DNA of 64,000 nt from Inediibacterium massiliense (GCF_001282725.1 NZ_LN876586.1:521009-585008), one strand, 5' to 3'. Shown: positions 17,307 through 25,928, counted from the stretch's first letter. Program-made: numbers and translations. The notes: generated from the sequence alone by a model not told the origin.

Positions 17307-17933
17307 ATGAATAGAACATCTACAGTACAAAAAGGTTTTTTTGGATTTAGAACGGTTACAACAGCTCATGGATTGGTAAAAATTTCAATATTATCTGTTT
17401 TGGCTTACTTAATTATGTTCATAGAAATGCCTATCTTATTTTTTCCAGGCTTTTTAAAAATGGATTTAAGTGATTTACCTGCTTTGATCGGAGGTCTAGC
17501 CCTTGGACCTGCTGCAGGAATTATGATAGAGCTTGTAAAAAATTTACTTCATTTTTTAACAAAAACTACTACAGGGGGAGTAGGAGAATTTGCAAATTTT
17601 TTAATAGGAATTTCTTTAATTATTCCTGCTAGTGCTATGTATAGAATGAAGAAAAAGAAGACAGGAGCTATTATTGGATTGATTATTGGAGCTATATGTA
17701 TGGGGATTGTGGGAGGACTTGCCAACTATTTTATGCTGCTTCCTTTTTATGCAAAGGTTATGCCCCTAGAACAAATTATAGCCATTAGTGCTTCAGCAAA
17801 TGGTGCAATCAAAGATATAAAAACATTAGTTTATTATGGAGTAATTCCATTTAATATCATCAAGGCAATTATTATATCTATTTTTACCATATCATTATAT
17901 AAAAAGCTTTCTCCTATTTTAAAGGAAAGATAG
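17307..17933 (+). CDS. ribU: Riboflavin ECF transporter substrate-binding subunit RibU
   Basis: RibU is the S component of an energy-coupling-factor importer for riboflavin; the shared EcfAA'T module is not in this window. The 208-residue protein has six hydrophobic segments. It carries the RibU signature F-F-P-G-F-L-K-M-D-L-S-D-L-P-A-L-I-G-G in loop/helix 1-2, followed by an E-x-x-K-N-L-L-H-F-L motif in helix 3. ATG 17307 is preceded by TAAGGAGG at the right distance. The FMN riboswitch 80 bp upstream independently supports riboflavin as substrate. Confidence 0.96.
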   Translation: MNRTSTVQKGFFGFRTVTTAHGLVKISILSVLAYLIMFIEMPILFFPGFLKMDLSDLPALIGGLALGPAAGIMIELVKNLLHFLTKTTTGGVGEFANFLIGISLIIPASAMYRMKKKKTGAIIGLIIGAICMGIVGGLANYFMLLPFYAKVMPLEQIIAISASANGAIKDIKTLVYYGVIPFNIIKAIIISIFTISLYKKLSPILKER

Positions 17934-17963
17934 GCTAAGAGAAAGTTTTCTCAATCTGTAGCT

Positions 17964-18156
17964 AAAGTCATAAAAAACGTCACTAAATTTTCAAACTTGG
18001 AAAATATAAAGAAACGATCGAAAATAGCATTACAAACTCGCTATGCTCAAACAATGTAATGCTAAGCATTTTCTCACTTATTCTATATTTTCACAAATTT
18101 TCAATAAATGTTCCTTATTTTTATGACTTTGCTAAAATATAGTTTGTCTTCAGTCT
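17964..18156 (+). repeat. Palindromic repeat family, copy B
   Basis: Same architecture as copy A: AAAGTCATAAAAAA (17964) and TTTTTATGACTTT (ending 18130), inner TAGCATTACA / TGTAATGCTA, tail TTTGTCTTCAGTCT ending 18156. It follows ribU by about 30 bp and ends one base before that gene's terminator. No gene lies in 17934-18261; the rest is repeat, terminator and tsaE leader. Confidence 0.88.
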
Positions 18157-18157
18157 G

Positions 18158-18192
18158 GGGCAAGGGAAACCTTGCTCTTTGGTATTTTTTTT
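18158..18192 (+). terminator. Intrinsic terminator after repeat copy B (ribU)
   Basis: GGGCAAGG, loop GAAA, CCTTGCTC, then TTTGGTATTTTTTTT. Confidence 0.85.
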
Positions 18193-18261
18193 GAGAAAAT
18201 ATATAAAGATAGTAGTATTTAGGGTAAAATACACTTAAGTAGATAAGATAGAGGTGTAAAA

Positions 18262-18711
18262 ATGAAAATAATAAGTAGTAGTGAACAAAAGACTTATGAT
18301 TTAGGATATAAGTTAGGAAAGTTTTTACAAAAGGGAGATGTAGTATGTTTAACAGGTGATTTAGGGGCAGGAAAAACTACTTTATCCAAAGCAATTGCCA
18401 AGGGTTTAGAAGTAGAGGAATGTGTAACCAGTCCAACTTTTACTATTATTCATGAATACGAAGGAAGAGTTCCTTTGTATCATTTTGATGTATACAGAAT
18501 TGGAGAAATAGATGAAATGGAAGATTTAGGGTATGAGGAATATTTTTATGGAGAGGGAGTTTGCTTGGTAGAGTGGGCTTCCCAAATAGAAGAGATTATT
18601 CCAAAAGAACATCTATGGATTCATATCAAAAAAATCGATGATCATACAAGAGAAATAGAAATAAAAGGAACAAGTCATCATTTTCATACCATACTAGAGG
18701 AGTTGAAATAA
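18262..18711 (+). CDS. tsaE: tRNA t6A biosynthesis ATPase TsaE
   Basis: TsaE is the ATPase of the TsaB-TsaD-TsaE machinery that makes threonylcarbamoyladenosine at A37 of ANN-decoding tRNAs. The 149-residue protein has Walker A G-D-L-G-A-G-K-T-T-L (about 33-42), the S-P-T-F-T-I motif and H-F-D-V-Y-R, with V-E-W-A as the later motif: a typical full-length TsaE. AGAGGTG serves as SD. It is followed 2 bp later by tsaB. tsaD is in the window (24279) but separated by other genes. Confidence 0.96.
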   Translation: MKIISSSEQKTYDLGYKLGKFLQKGDVVCLTGDLGAGKTTLSKAIAKGLEVEECVTSPTFTIIHEYEGRVPLYHFDVYRIGEIDEMEDLGYEEYFYGEGVCLVEWASQIEEIIPKEHLWIHIKKIDDHTREIEIKGTSHHFHTILEELK

Positions 18712-18713
18712 TC

Positions 18714-19436
18714 ATGAAAATTTTAAGTTTTGATACATCATCTATGGTAGCTACCATCGCTCTTATAGAAGATGAAAAATTAATAGGGGAATATATCATC
18801 AATCATAAAAGAACCCATTCTCAAAAGCTTATGCCTATGATTGATGAGCTTTTAAAAAGCTGTGAAGTAAAAATAGAAGAGATAGATAAAATTGCAGTGG
18901 CAAAAGGGCCAGGATCTTTTACAGGAATAAGAATAGGAATCGCTACGGCTAAAGGACTTGCTCATGCTCTTAATATTCCTGTTGTAGGTATTTCTACACT
19001 AGATGGACTTGCATTTAATCTATACAATAGCAATGGATTGATTTGCCCCATATTAGATGCAAGAAGAAGTCAAGTCTATACTGCTATTTATAAGTGGGAT
19101 GGAGGAAGTTTACATAGAATAGAGGAGCCTATGGCTATCTCTATAGAAGAGTTAGCGGAAATTCTTTTAAAAAGACCAGAGCCTGTTATTTTTTTAGGAG
19201 ATGGAGTGGGAAGTAATAAAGAATATCTTGTAGAGGTATTAAAAGAGAGAGCTATATTTGCTCCAAATAGTCATAATATAACAAAAGCATCTTCTATTGG
19301 ACAGCTTGCTATGCAAAAAGAGGAAGATGAAAATTGTTATGAGCTGGTTCCTACTTACTTGAGGAAATCTGAAGCAGAAAGACAATATGAGGAGAAACAA
19401 AAAAGGTGTGAAGAGAATGGACAATGTAAGTGTTAG
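18714..19436 (+). CDS. tsaB: tRNA t6A biosynthesis protein TsaB
   Basis: TsaB is the inactive ASKHA-fold partner that dimerises with TsaD. The 240-residue product begins M-K-I-L-S-F-D-T-S-S-M and contains K-G-P-G-S-F-T-G-I-R-I-G-I-A-T-A-K-G-L, the family signature (about residues 63-82). It ends in the typical P-T-Y-L-R-K-S-E-A-E motif followed by a short charged and Cys-containing tail. It overlaps the start of rimI by 20 bp; the order tsaE-tsaB-rimI is standard in Firmicutes. Confidence 0.96.
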   Translation: MKILSFDTSSMVATIALIEDEKLIGEYIINHKRTHSQKLMPMIDELLKSCEVKIEEIDKIAVAKGPGSFTGIRIGIATAKGLAHALNIPVVGISTLDGLAFNLYNSNGLICPILDARRSQVYTAIYKWDGGSLHRIEEPMAISIEELAEILLKRPEPVIFLGDGVGSNKEYLVEVLKERAIFAPNSHNITKASSIGQLAMQKEEDENCYELVPTYLRKSEAERQYEEKQKRCEENGQCKC

Positions 19437-19863
19437 GTTTATGGAACAAAAAGATATAGAAGAAGTTTTTCAAGTAGAAAAAAAATGTTTTACCATTCCT
19501 TGGTCTAGACACTCTTTTTTACAAGAGATGAGAAATGAAATGGCTATCTATGTAGTCATAGAAGATCATGAAAAGGTAGTAGGATATGGTGGAATGTGGA
19601 AAATTGTAGATGAAGGACATATTACCAATATAGCTATACATCCTACCTATAGAAAGAAAGGGTATGGAGACAAAGTTGTAAAAGCATTGATTCAGATTGC
19701 AAAAGAACAAAAAATAAATAGTATGACATTGGAAGTGAGAGCATCTAATGAAGTTGCTAAATGTCTTTATGAAAAAAATGGTTTTTATTCATGTGGAGTA
19801 AGACCCAAATATTATGAAGATAATGGGGAAGATGCAGTGATTATGTGGGCAGAATTTCAATAA
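19417..19863 (+). CDS. rimI: Ribosomal protein alanine N-acetyltransferase RimI
   Basis: A 148-residue GNAT acetyltransferase, by context the S18 N-terminal acetylase. Motifs: acetyl-CoA loop R-K-K-G-Y-G-D-K-V-V (about 77-86), L-E-V-R-A-S-N-E-V-A, and the C-terminal G-V-R-P-K-Y-Y-E-D-N-G-E-D-A-V-I-M-W, all characteristic of RimI. ATG 19417 has AAAGGTGTGAAG upstream; an in-frame ATG at 19387 lies too deep in tsaB and lacks an SD. It closes the tsaE-tsaB-rimI operon. Its stop codon lies in the loop region of a 15-bp hairpin. Confidence 0.92.
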   Translation: MDNVSVRFMEQKDIEEVFQVEKKCFTIPWSRHSFLQEMRNEMAIYVVIEDHEKVVGYGGMWKIVDEGHITNIAIHPTYRKKGYGDKVVKALIQIAKEQKINSMTLEVRASNEVAKCLYEKNGFYSCGVRPKYYEDNGEDAVIMWAEFQ

Positions 19864-19876
19864 ATTCTGCCCACAT
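19843..19876 (+). terminator. 15-bp hairpin over the rimI stop codon
   Basis: ATGTGGGCAGAATTT and AAATTCTGCCCACAT pair perfectly around CAAT; the TAA stop begins in the loop. Only TTTGAG follows, so termination would be weak; the second terminator at 20018 lies after repeat copy C. Confidence 0.6.
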
Positions 19877-19881
19877 TTGAG

Positions 19882-20015
19882 AAAATCATAAAATTCCCAA
19901 GCTCATGGCGCCAACGAAATCTTTTCATTACATTCAAGATTTCCGTTGCTTAAAAAACGTCACTAATTGTTCTTTATTTTTATGATTTTGCTAAAATGTA
20001 GTTTGTATTCAGTCT
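19882..20015 (+). repeat. Palindromic repeat family, copy C (rearranged)
   Basis: The ends match the family (AAAATCATAAAATT at 19882; TTTTTATGATTTTGCTAAAATGTAGTTTGTATTCAGTCT at the right), as does the AAAAAACGTCACTAA block. The central TAGCATTACA palindrome is absent and replaced by a different one (AACGAAATCTT / AAGATTTCCGTT, about 19913-19957). It follows rimI and precedes a terminator. The gap 19864-20238 contains this repeat, its terminator and the promoter of the efflux genes. Confidence 0.75.
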
Positions 20016-20017
20016 AG

Positions 20018-20040
20018 AATGGACTCATAGTCCATTTTTT
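20018..20040 (+). terminator. Intrinsic terminator after repeat copy C
   Basis: AATGGACT, loop CAT, AGTCCATT, then T-run. Confidence 0.9.
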
Positions 20041-20071
20041 AGTTTTTATATCATAATTGGAATTTATAGGA

Positions 20072-20100
20072 TTGACATCAAAAGTAGAAAGTGGTAATCT
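20072..20100 (+). promoter_or_regulatory. Sigma-A promoter of the efflux operon
   Basis: TTGACA (20072-20077), 17-base spacer, TAATCT (20095-20100). A second possible promoter, TTGTAT-N17-TAATAT, lies at 20165-20193. Confidence 0.55.
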
Positions 20101-20238
20101 AATACTGTATGAATGTACTATGAAGCATATTACAAAAGGTACAAAAAATCATATAAAATATGGATTGTATTTTTGAAAAATTTGGTGTAATATAAGGAAA
20201 AATCTACATAATACATTGCATATGAAAGGGGTTTAAAT

Positions 20239-21477
20239 ATGAAAAAAAAGAAAAAAATAATTCTCATTACACTAGGAATACTAATTTTAATAGGAATTAT
20301 AGGAACTACAATAGCAATGAAAAATAAAAAGCCTAGTGGGATGATGGTTCAAACTACTGCTGTACAAAAGGAAGATATAGAATCTCATATTCAAGCAACA
20401 GGAAAAATCTTTTCTATGGATAAAAGAGATATTGTCTCTGATGTGGAAGAAAAAATAGAAAAGATGTTTGTCAAAAAAGGAGATTATGTCAAAGAAGGAC
20501 AAATTCTTATGAAATTAGAAGAAACAAATATAGAGTATAAAATTAAAGATGCAAAGTTAAAGCTTGCTATGGAGGAGGAAAACTTAAAGCAACTCAAAAA
20601 AGAAGGAAATACAGAGCTTGAAATTGATTTAGATAATGCAAAAATAAAATATGAAGATGCAAAAAAAACATATGAACGAAATAAAAATTTGTATGAAAGT
20701 AGTGTGATTAGTAAAGCAGATTTGGAAAAATCTCAAAAGGATATGGATGAATCTTATAATGAGTATCTTTTAGCAAAAGAAAAATTGAAAAATTCTAATC
20801 ATGAAAATGAAATCATTACTCAAAAACAAAAAGTAGAGTTAGCAAAATTAGAAGTTGAGAAATTAGCAGAAGATTTAAAGAAACATACCATTAAAAGTCC
20901 TATTACAGGAACTATTGTAGATACCAATATTTCAGAAAGTGGAATCATAGAATCTCATGTAACTTTAATGTCTATTCAAGATGTGGATCATTTAGAGATT
21001 GTAGTAGATATGAATGAATATGATGCAAGTAAAATAAAGTTGGGAGACCCTGTAAAAATTACAGGAGATGCATTTGAGAAAAAAGAGTATAAAGGAAAAG
21101 TAAAATATATAGGATCTATGGCAAAACAAGTAGAGGGTAGTCAAGGAAAAGAAGGAGTAATAGAAATAAAAATAGATATTGAAAATATTGATCAGTTTTT
21201 AAAGCCAGGTTTATCTGCAAAAGTGGATATTTTGACACAAAAGAAACAAGATGTACTTACTATTCCTTATGAAGCTATATTTACTAGAAAAAATGGAGAC
21301 AAAATTATTTTTACTGTAAGAAACGGAAAAGTAAAAGAACATAAGATAAAAACAGGTATAGAAAGTGATTTTTGTGTAGAAATTATAGGAGATGTAAAAC
21401 AAAAAGATGAAGTGATCTTAAATCCAACAGAAGATTTAAAAGATGGAGATCAAGTCATGACAGATCAGGTGATGTAA
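20239..21477 (+). CDS. MacA-like periplasmic-adaptor (HlyD/RND) subunit of an efflux system
   Basis: A 412-residue membrane-anchored adaptor: one N-terminal transmembrane helix (residues ~5-27, KIILITLGILILIGIIGTTIA), beta-barrel/lipoyl halves around ~40-95 and ~210-250 (KSPITGTIVDTNISESGII is the second lipoyl half), a long coiled-coil hairpin between (~95-205), and a beta-barrel plus membrane-proximal domain to the end. With the ATPase and FtsX-like permease that follow, it forms a MacAB-type efflux or signalling system; substrate (antimicrobial peptide, macrolide or lipopeptide) cannot be told. GAAAGGGG is the SD. It carries its own promoter. Confidence 0.88.
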   Translation: MKKKKKIILITLGILILIGIIGTTIAMKNKKPSGMMVQTTAVQKEDIESHIQATGKIFSMDKRDIVSDVEEKIEKMFVKKGDYVKEGQILMKLEETNIEYKIKDAKLKLAMEEENLKQLKKEGNTELEIDLDNAKIKYEDAKKTYERNKNLYESSVISKADLEKSQKDMDESYNEYLLAKEKLKNSNHENEIITQKQKVELAKLEVEKLAEDLKKHTIKSPITGTIVDTNISESGIIESHVTLMSIQDVDHLEIVVDMNEYDASKIKLGDPVKITGDAFEKKEYKGKVKYIGSMAKQVEGSQGKEGVIEIKIDIENIDQFLKPGLSAKVDILTQKKQDVLTIPYEAIFTRKNGDKIIFTVRNGKVKEHKIKTGIESDFCVEIIGDVKQKDEVILNPTEDLKDGDQVMTDQVM

Positions 21478-21478
21478 T

Positions 21479-22198
21479 ATGAGTATGATTAAGATAGAAA
21501 ATTTAAAAAAAGTATATAAAAATGGAAATATTAGTGTAGAGGCATTAAAAAATATTCATCTAGAAGTGAAAGAGAAAGAATTTGTATCTATTATGGGTCC
21601 TTCAGGATCAGGAAAGTCTACTCTTATGAATATACTCGGATGTTTAGATAAACCAACGGAAGGAATTTTTGAATTAGATGGGCAAAGTGTTCAAGGAATG
21701 GATGAAAATGAACTTGCTGTGATTCGAAACAAAAAAATAGGTTTCGTTTTTCAATCATTTAATCTTTTACCTCGAATTAGCTCTTTAAAAAACGTGGAGC
21801 TTCCTATGATTTATGCAGGGGTACCTCCTAAAGAAAGAAGAGAGAAAGCTATAAAAGCTTTAGGGAGGGTAGGACTTAAAGAGAGAATGGATCATAAATC
21901 TAATGAGCTTTCTGGAGGACAAAGGCAAAGAGTTGCTATTGCTAGAGCACTCGTAAATGATCCTTCTGTAATTTTTGCAGATGAACCTACAGGAAATTTA
22001 GACACAAAGTCTGGAAATGAAGTTATGGCTATATTTCAACAGCTTAATGAAGAAGGAGCTACCATTGTCATGGTTACTCATGAACCAGATATTGCACAGC
22101 ATACCAAAAGAGTTATTGTATGTAGAGATGGAGAAATTATAGAAGATCGACCTGTTGACAATCAAATTATTCTTTATAAACAGGAGGAGATCATATGA
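21479..22198 (+). CDS. MacB-type ABC transporter ATP-binding protein
   Basis: A 239-residue ABC ATPase of the LolD/MacB class: Walker [10 protein letters not shown] (about 41-49), Q-loop [10 protein letters not shown], signature [15 protein letters not shown], Walker [13 protein letters not shown], and H-loop V-T-H-E. The V-F-Q-S-F-N-L-L and G-N-L-D-T motifs are typical of mechanotransmission exporters. It begins one base after the adaptor stop and overlaps the permease start by 4 bp (ATGA), so the three are translationally coupled. Confidence 0.95.
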   Translation: MSMIKIENLKKVYKNGNISVEALKNIHLEVKEKEFVSIMGPSGSGKSTLMNILGCLDKPTEGIFELDGQSVQGMDENELAVIRNKKIGFVFQSFNLLPRISSLKNVELPMIYAGVPPKERREKAIKALGRVGLKERMDHKSNELSGGQRQRVAIARALVNDPSVIFADEPTGNLDTKSGNEVMAIFQQLNEEGATIVMVTHEPDIAQHTKRVIVCRDGEIIEDRPVDNQIILYKQEEII

Positions 22199-23409
22199 AT
22201 ATACTTGAAAGTATACAAGTAGCAATGGGTGCTATTTTTGTAAATAAAATGCGATCTCTCCTTACCATGCTAGGAATTATTATAGGTATATCATCTGTTA
22301 TTACTGTAGTGGCACTAGGAGAAGGAAGTCAAAAGGTAATAGATAAAGAATTTGAACAATTTGGTGCAGGTAGAGCTTTTCTGATGGTCAATTGGAGAGA
22401 ACAATATACTACGAAAGATATATTTACACATGATGATATAGAAGCATTAAAAAAGGCTTTTTCAAATGATTTAGAAGCTATTGTGCCAAATGTATCAGAA
22501 AGAGGAAAAATAAAAGCTAAAAATGAAAAGCTAGATGTAACCTTAACAGGTGGAGACGAAACTTATACCAAAATAGAAAAAATCAATATGCTACAAGGTA
22601 GGTACCTAATGGATGCAGATGTAAAGGGAAGAAGAGCTGTAGCTGTTGTAGATAAAGAAATGGCATTAGAAGTATTTGGAAGAACTAATGTATTAGGAGA
22701 AAATATTAGTGTGGAATTTGGAGAAAGTAATGCTTCCTTTGTGATTATTGGTATCTATGAAAATCCAAAAAGTACTCTTAGAAATATGGGCGGAAAAACT
22801 CTTGGAAATATTTTTGTCCCTTTTACAACTTTAGAAAAAATAATGGGAATGAGTGATCGAATTTTTGATGTTGAAATGAGTTTAAAAAAAGGAGTAAATA
22901 CAGATTCTATTACAGATAAGATGATTCGTTTGATTGAAAGAAGACATGATAATGAAGGGGAAAATAAATATATGATTCAAACGGCAGAAAGTGAAATGGA
23001 GTCCATTAATAACATTACTGGAATCATAACTACTGTTGTAGGAGCTATTGCAGCTATATCTCTTTTGGTTGGAGGAATTGGTGTTATGAATATAATGCTT
23101 GTTTCTGTTACAGAAAGAACGAGAGAGATTGGTATCAGAAAAGCAATAGGAGCCAAGAGAAAAGATATATTGTTGCAATTTTTAGTAGAATCTGTAATTG
23201 TATCTGGAATAGGAGGAATCATAGGAACGATTATTGGAGTGGGACTTTCATTTATTGTTTCAAGCTTTATCAATATGCCTCCTAGTGTATCTATAAGAAC
23301 AATAGTCATTGCTTGGATTTTTTCAGCAGGAGTAGGAATTTTCTTTGGTATTTATCCTGCTAATAAAGCATCTAAACTAGATCCTATTGAAGCTTTGCGT
23401 TATGAATAA
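22195..23409 (+). CDS. MacB-type ABC transporter permease (FtsX-like)
   Basis: A 404-residue permease with the MacB_PCD-FtsX layout. It has a first transmembrane helix (~22-42, SLLTMLGIIIGISSVITVVAL) and a large extracytoplasmic domain (~43-270) without a cleavable signal. Three C-terminal helices follow (~275-300, 327-352, 363-385) with the E-R-T-R-E-I-G-I-R-K-A-I-G-A FtsX motif and the ending P-x-x-x-A-S-K-L-D-P-I-E-A-L-R-Y-E. Unlike MacB, the ATPase is a separate protein. No clear terminator follows. Confidence 0.93.
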   Translation: MNILESIQVAMGAIFVNKMRSLLTMLGIIIGISSVITVVALGEGSQKVIDKEFEQFGAGRAFLMVNWREQYTTKDIFTHDDIEALKKAFSNDLEAIVPNVSERGKIKAKNEKLDVTLTGGDETYTKIEKINMLQGRYLMDADVKGRRAVAVVDKEMALEVFGRTNVLGENISVEFGESNASFVIIGIYENPKSTLRNMGGKTLGNIFVPFTTLEKIMGMSDRIFDVEMSLKKGVNTDSITDKMIRLIERRHDNEGENKYMIQTAESEMESINNITGIITTVVGAIAAISLLVGGIGVMNIMLVSVTERTREIGIRKAIGAKRKDILLQFLVESVIVSGIGGIIGTIIGVGLSFIVSSFINMPPSVSIRTIVIAWIFSAGVGIFFGIYPANKASKLDPIEALRYE

Positions 23410-23485
23410 TATTTGTATATTTTTTTAAAATCTACAAATAATAAAAACAAGCTTTCATCTATTGAAAGTTCAAAGGAGGATGTTT

Positions 23486-23680
23486 ATGGCAAGTAAAGAA
23501 CAACTTCAATTAGTAGCTCATAACTGTAGTCAGTATGATTCTAAGAGTGGGAATTCATTTACTTCTGCTGTAGAAACTCAAATAAGTTGTGAAACTTGTA
23601 AGCATTTTACCAAGAATCACAAATGTGATATTCATTTAGTAGATCCAATTTTATCAAGAATTAATAATGATGAATGCTAG
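23486..23680 (+). CDS. Small cysteine-rich protein, putative metal-binding
   Basis: A 64-residue protein with seven or fewer polar-flanked Cys/His residues, including C-E-T-C-K-H-F-x(5)-C-D-I-H-L, a spacing compatible with a small zinc knuckle. I do not recognise a named family, though short proteins of this pattern are common in Clostridia. ATG 23486 has AAAGGAGGATG at ideal distance; the frame remains open further upstream to 23462 without an SD. It is monocistronic, closed by the terminator at 23701. Confidence 0.7.
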   Translation: MASKEQLQLVAHNCSQYDSKSGNSFTSAVETQISCETCKHFTKNHKCDIHLVDPILSRINNDEC

Positions 23681-23700
23681 AAGAATAAAAATGTGAAAGG

Positions 23701-23733
23701 CCTAAAGATCTATAAAAGATCTTTAGGTTTTTT
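23701..23733 (+). terminator. Intrinsic terminator
   Basis: CCTAAAGATC, loop TATAAAA, GATCTTTAGG, T6; ends the small cysteine-rich gene. Confidence 0.92.
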
Positions 23734-23810
23734 ATTTTTGAATAAATAGTTACCAAAAAGTACTTATATTGCATATATAAAGAATAAGATAAAAAAAGGA
23801 GATGAAAAAA

Positions 23811-24206
23811 TTGAATATGGAAATTACAAAAGGACTGTCTTTGTTTAATATGGAATTTTTATCTTCCGTTACAGCCATGGTGTTAGCTGTAAATTTAATC
23901 ACTCAAGTGATTAAAGAGATCTTTTTAAGAGAAGATATATCTGGAAAAGTTCCTAAAATACTTACACTGATGGCATCTTTTATTGTAGTAGGAATGAATC
24001 ATCAAAGACTTTGGTTAGACAATCCCAATATATTTCATAATTCTTTAGCAGAACTTATATTTTTAATTTTTTTAAATGGTATATTGATTACAGCACTTGC
24101 TATGGGAAATTACAAAGTTTTAAATTTAACAAAAGAAAGAGAAGTAAAAAGTATGGAAAATAAGTTGAAAATGGAAGAAAGAAAAAATTATTTTCAAAGA
24201 AAATAG
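23811..24206 (+). CDS. Hypothetical membrane protein with basic C-terminal tail
   Basis: A ~131-residue protein with three hydrophobic segments (LSSVTAMVLAVNLITQVI, ILTLMASFIVVGMN, LAELIFLIFLNGILITALAMG), then a charged helical tail (KEREVKSMENKLKMEERK). No named family recognised; size and layout recall holin-like or phage-type small membrane proteins, but nothing else phage-like is nearby. TTG 23811 is preferred because AAAGGAG lies 9 bases upstream; ATG 23802 overlaps the SD. It runs toward tsaD, 72 bp downstream. Confidence 0.55.
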   Translation: MNMEITKGLSLFNMEFLSSVTAMVLAVNLITQVIKEIFLREDISGKVPKILTLMASFIVVGMNHQRLWLDNPNIFHNSLAELIFLIFLNGILITALAMGNYKVLNLTKEREVKSMENKLKMEERKNYFQRK

Positions 24207-24278
24207 ACAAACTTTGCTATTTGAAGAGGTGTTGGATATAATATAGAAGATAAACAAAAGATAAGGAAGGTGCATATT

Positions 24279-25322
24279 TTGAATATAAAAGCCCCTAAAA
24301 ACAAAGAATATTATCTAACTCTTTCTATAGAAACAAGCTGTGATGAAACATCTGCTGCAATTTTAAAAAATGGAAGAGAAGTTTTGTCAAATATTGTTTC
24401 TACACAAATAGATATACATAAAAAATTTGGAGGAGTTGTTCCTGAAGTTGCTTCAAGGAAACATGTGGAAAATATTGATATTGTTATTGAAGAAGCACTA
24501 AATAGTGCAAATGTAGATTTAAAAGAAATAGACCATATAGGTGTGACTTATGGGCCAGGACTTGTAGGGGCACTTTTAGTAGGTGTATCTAGTGCAAAGG
24601 CTATATCCTATGCGTTAGATATTCCATTAGTAGGTGTCAATCATATTGAAGGACATATTTGTGCTAACTATATAGAAGACAAAAATTTAAAGCCTCCTTT
24701 TTTATGCTTAGTAGTATCAGGAGGACATACCCATATTGTTTATGTAAAAGATTATGGAGTTTATGATATCTTGGGACAAACTAGAGATGATGCAGTAGGA
24801 GAAGCTTTTGACAAAGTAGCCAGAGCTTTAGGACTTCCATATCCTGGAGGACCTGTGATTGATAAACTTTCAAAGGAAGGAAATAAAGATGCTATTCATT
24901 TTCCAAGAATTTATTTAGAAGAAGGAAGCTTTGATTTTAGTTTTAGTGGATTAAAATCTTCTGTACTTAATTATTTAAATAGTCAGAGACAAAAGGACTT
25001 ACCTATCCATGTAGAAGATGTAGCAGCTTCTTTTCAAGCTGCTGTGATAGAAGTTTTAGTAGATAAGACTATAAAAGCTGCGAAGCAAAAAAAAGTAGAT
25101 ACCATTGTGTTAGCAGGAGGGGTAGCAGCGAATAGTGGACTTAGAGAAGCACTTTTAAAAGAAACACAAAAAGAAAAATTTGATTTTAAATATCCTTCTT
25201 TAAAGCTTTGCACAGATAATGCGGCTATGATTGGTTGTGCTGCTTTTTACAATTATCAACAAGGAAATATTTCAGATTTGTATTTAAATGCAGTTCCAAA
25301 TTTGAAATTAGGGAAAAAGTAA
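24279..25322 (+). CDS. tsaD: tRNA N6-adenosine threonylcarbamoyltransferase TsaD
   Basis: TsaD transfers the threonylcarbamoyl group to tRNA A37 with TsaB/TsaE. The ~347-residue protein has the ASKHA-fold motifs: [21 protein letters not shown] (metal-binding H), V-N-H-I-E-G-H, S-G-G-H-T-H, Y-P-G-G-P, S-F-S-G-L-K and [10 protein letters not shown], then [11 protein letters not shown] prefer TTG 24279 because AGGAAGGTG is its SD; a GTG at 24270 overlaps that SD. It is uncoupled from tsaE-tsaB-rimI by 4.8 kb of unrelated genes. Confidence 0.96.
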   Translation: MNIKAPKNKEYYLTLSIETSCDETSAAILKNGREVLSNIVSTQIDIHKKFGGVVPEVASRKHVENIDIVIEEALNSANVDLKEIDHIGVTYGPGLVGALLVGVSSAKAISYALDIPLVGVNHIEGHICANYIEDKNLKPPFLCLVVSGGHTHIVYVKDYGVYDILGQTRDDAVGEAFDKVARALGLPYPGGPVIDKLSKEGNKDAIHFPRIYLEEGSFDFSFSGLKSSVLNYLNSQRQKDLPIHVEDVAASFQAAVIEVLVDKTIKAAKQKKVDTIVLAGGVAANSGLREALLKETQKEKFDFKYPSLKLCTDNAAMIGCAAFYNYQQGNISDLYLNAVPNLKLGKK

Positions 25323-25348
25323 TTGGATTGAAATTATTCAGAACATTT

Positions 25349-25507
25349 TGTGGATAAAAATGTGGATAGTGTGGATAATAGTAAGAATTCTTTGAAAAAT
25401 ATATATAAAATAATAAGAATTGTGGATAAAGTTGTGAAAATTGTGGGAAAACTGTGGGTATATATGGGTATAATTTTTATTTTTAAAAATATAGGATTGT
25501 GGATAGG
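25349..25507. promoter_or_regulatory. Second DnaA-box cluster
   Basis: Three perfect TGTGGATAA boxes (25349-25357, 25370-25378, 25421-25429) and two one-mismatch TGTGGATAG (25361-25369, 25499-25507), all in one orientation, plus looser TGTGGG sites between. They fill the gap between tsaD and the acpP terminator. Same box type as at 6512-6720, with no initiator gene nearby. Confidence 0.7.
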
Positions 25508-25510
25508 GTA

Positions 25511-25556
25511 GGAAAAAGAAAAAACAAGTAGTTTGGATTCCCAAACTACTTGTTTT
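25511..25556 (-). terminator. Intrinsic terminator of acpP
   Basis: A 16-bp perfect stem, AAAACAAGTAGTTTGG with CCAAACTACTTGTTTT. On the minus strand it is followed by a T-rich run (A-run at 25513-25520 on the plus strand). The last codons and stop of acpP lie within the stem. Confidence 0.92.
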
Positions 25557-25776
25557 CTTCTACATAACTTACAATATCACCAATGTTTTTAAATCCTTCT
25601 GCATCTTCATCAGGAATTTCTACATCAAATTCATCTTCAATAGCCATGATGATTTCTACTGCATCTAGTGAATCTGCTTCTAAATCTCCCATAAGAGAAG
25701 TTTCTAAACCTATTTCTACATCATCATCTAATCCTAATTGATCAATAATAATCTCTTTTATTTTGTTAAATACCAT
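25546..25776 (-). CDS. acpP: Acyl carrier protein
   Basis: The 76-residue acidic protein is a standard ACP: MVFNKIKEIIIDQLGLDDDVEIG, then the phosphopantetheine site G-D-L-E-A-D-S-L-D-A-V-E (modified Ser about residue 36), and the helix D-E-F-D-V-E-I-P-D-E-D-A. The start at 25776 is fixed by GGAGGTATACAT directly upstream; a longer frame reaching 25809 has no SD. No fab genes flank it: it is monocistronic, between tsaD and the ABC-F gene. It carries acyl chains in fatty-acid synthesis. Confidence 0.97.
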   Translation of the reverse strand: MVFNKIKEIIIDQLGLDDDVEIGLETSLMGDLEADSLDAVEIIMAIEDEFDVEIPDEDAEGFKNIGDIVSYVEENK

Positions 25777-25928
25777 ATGTATACCTCCTACATAAATATT
25801 CTTAGCCATCTCTGTGGCTTTTTGACGTGATTATTTTACCACATCTAAATAGAAAATACTACAATAAATCTTACTTTCTATAGTTTAGCATATAAAAAAG
25901 TTTTTATTCCAACTTTTTAACTCAATCT

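Noticed and set aside
22977-23309. 110-codon minus-strand frame inside the ABC permease
   Set aside because: Shadow of the FtsX-like permease; no SD, and its hydrophobic residues are antisense to conserved membrane segments.
23811-24206. Phage holin
   Set aside because: Three helices and a charged tail fit loosely, but no lysis or other phage gene is nearby.
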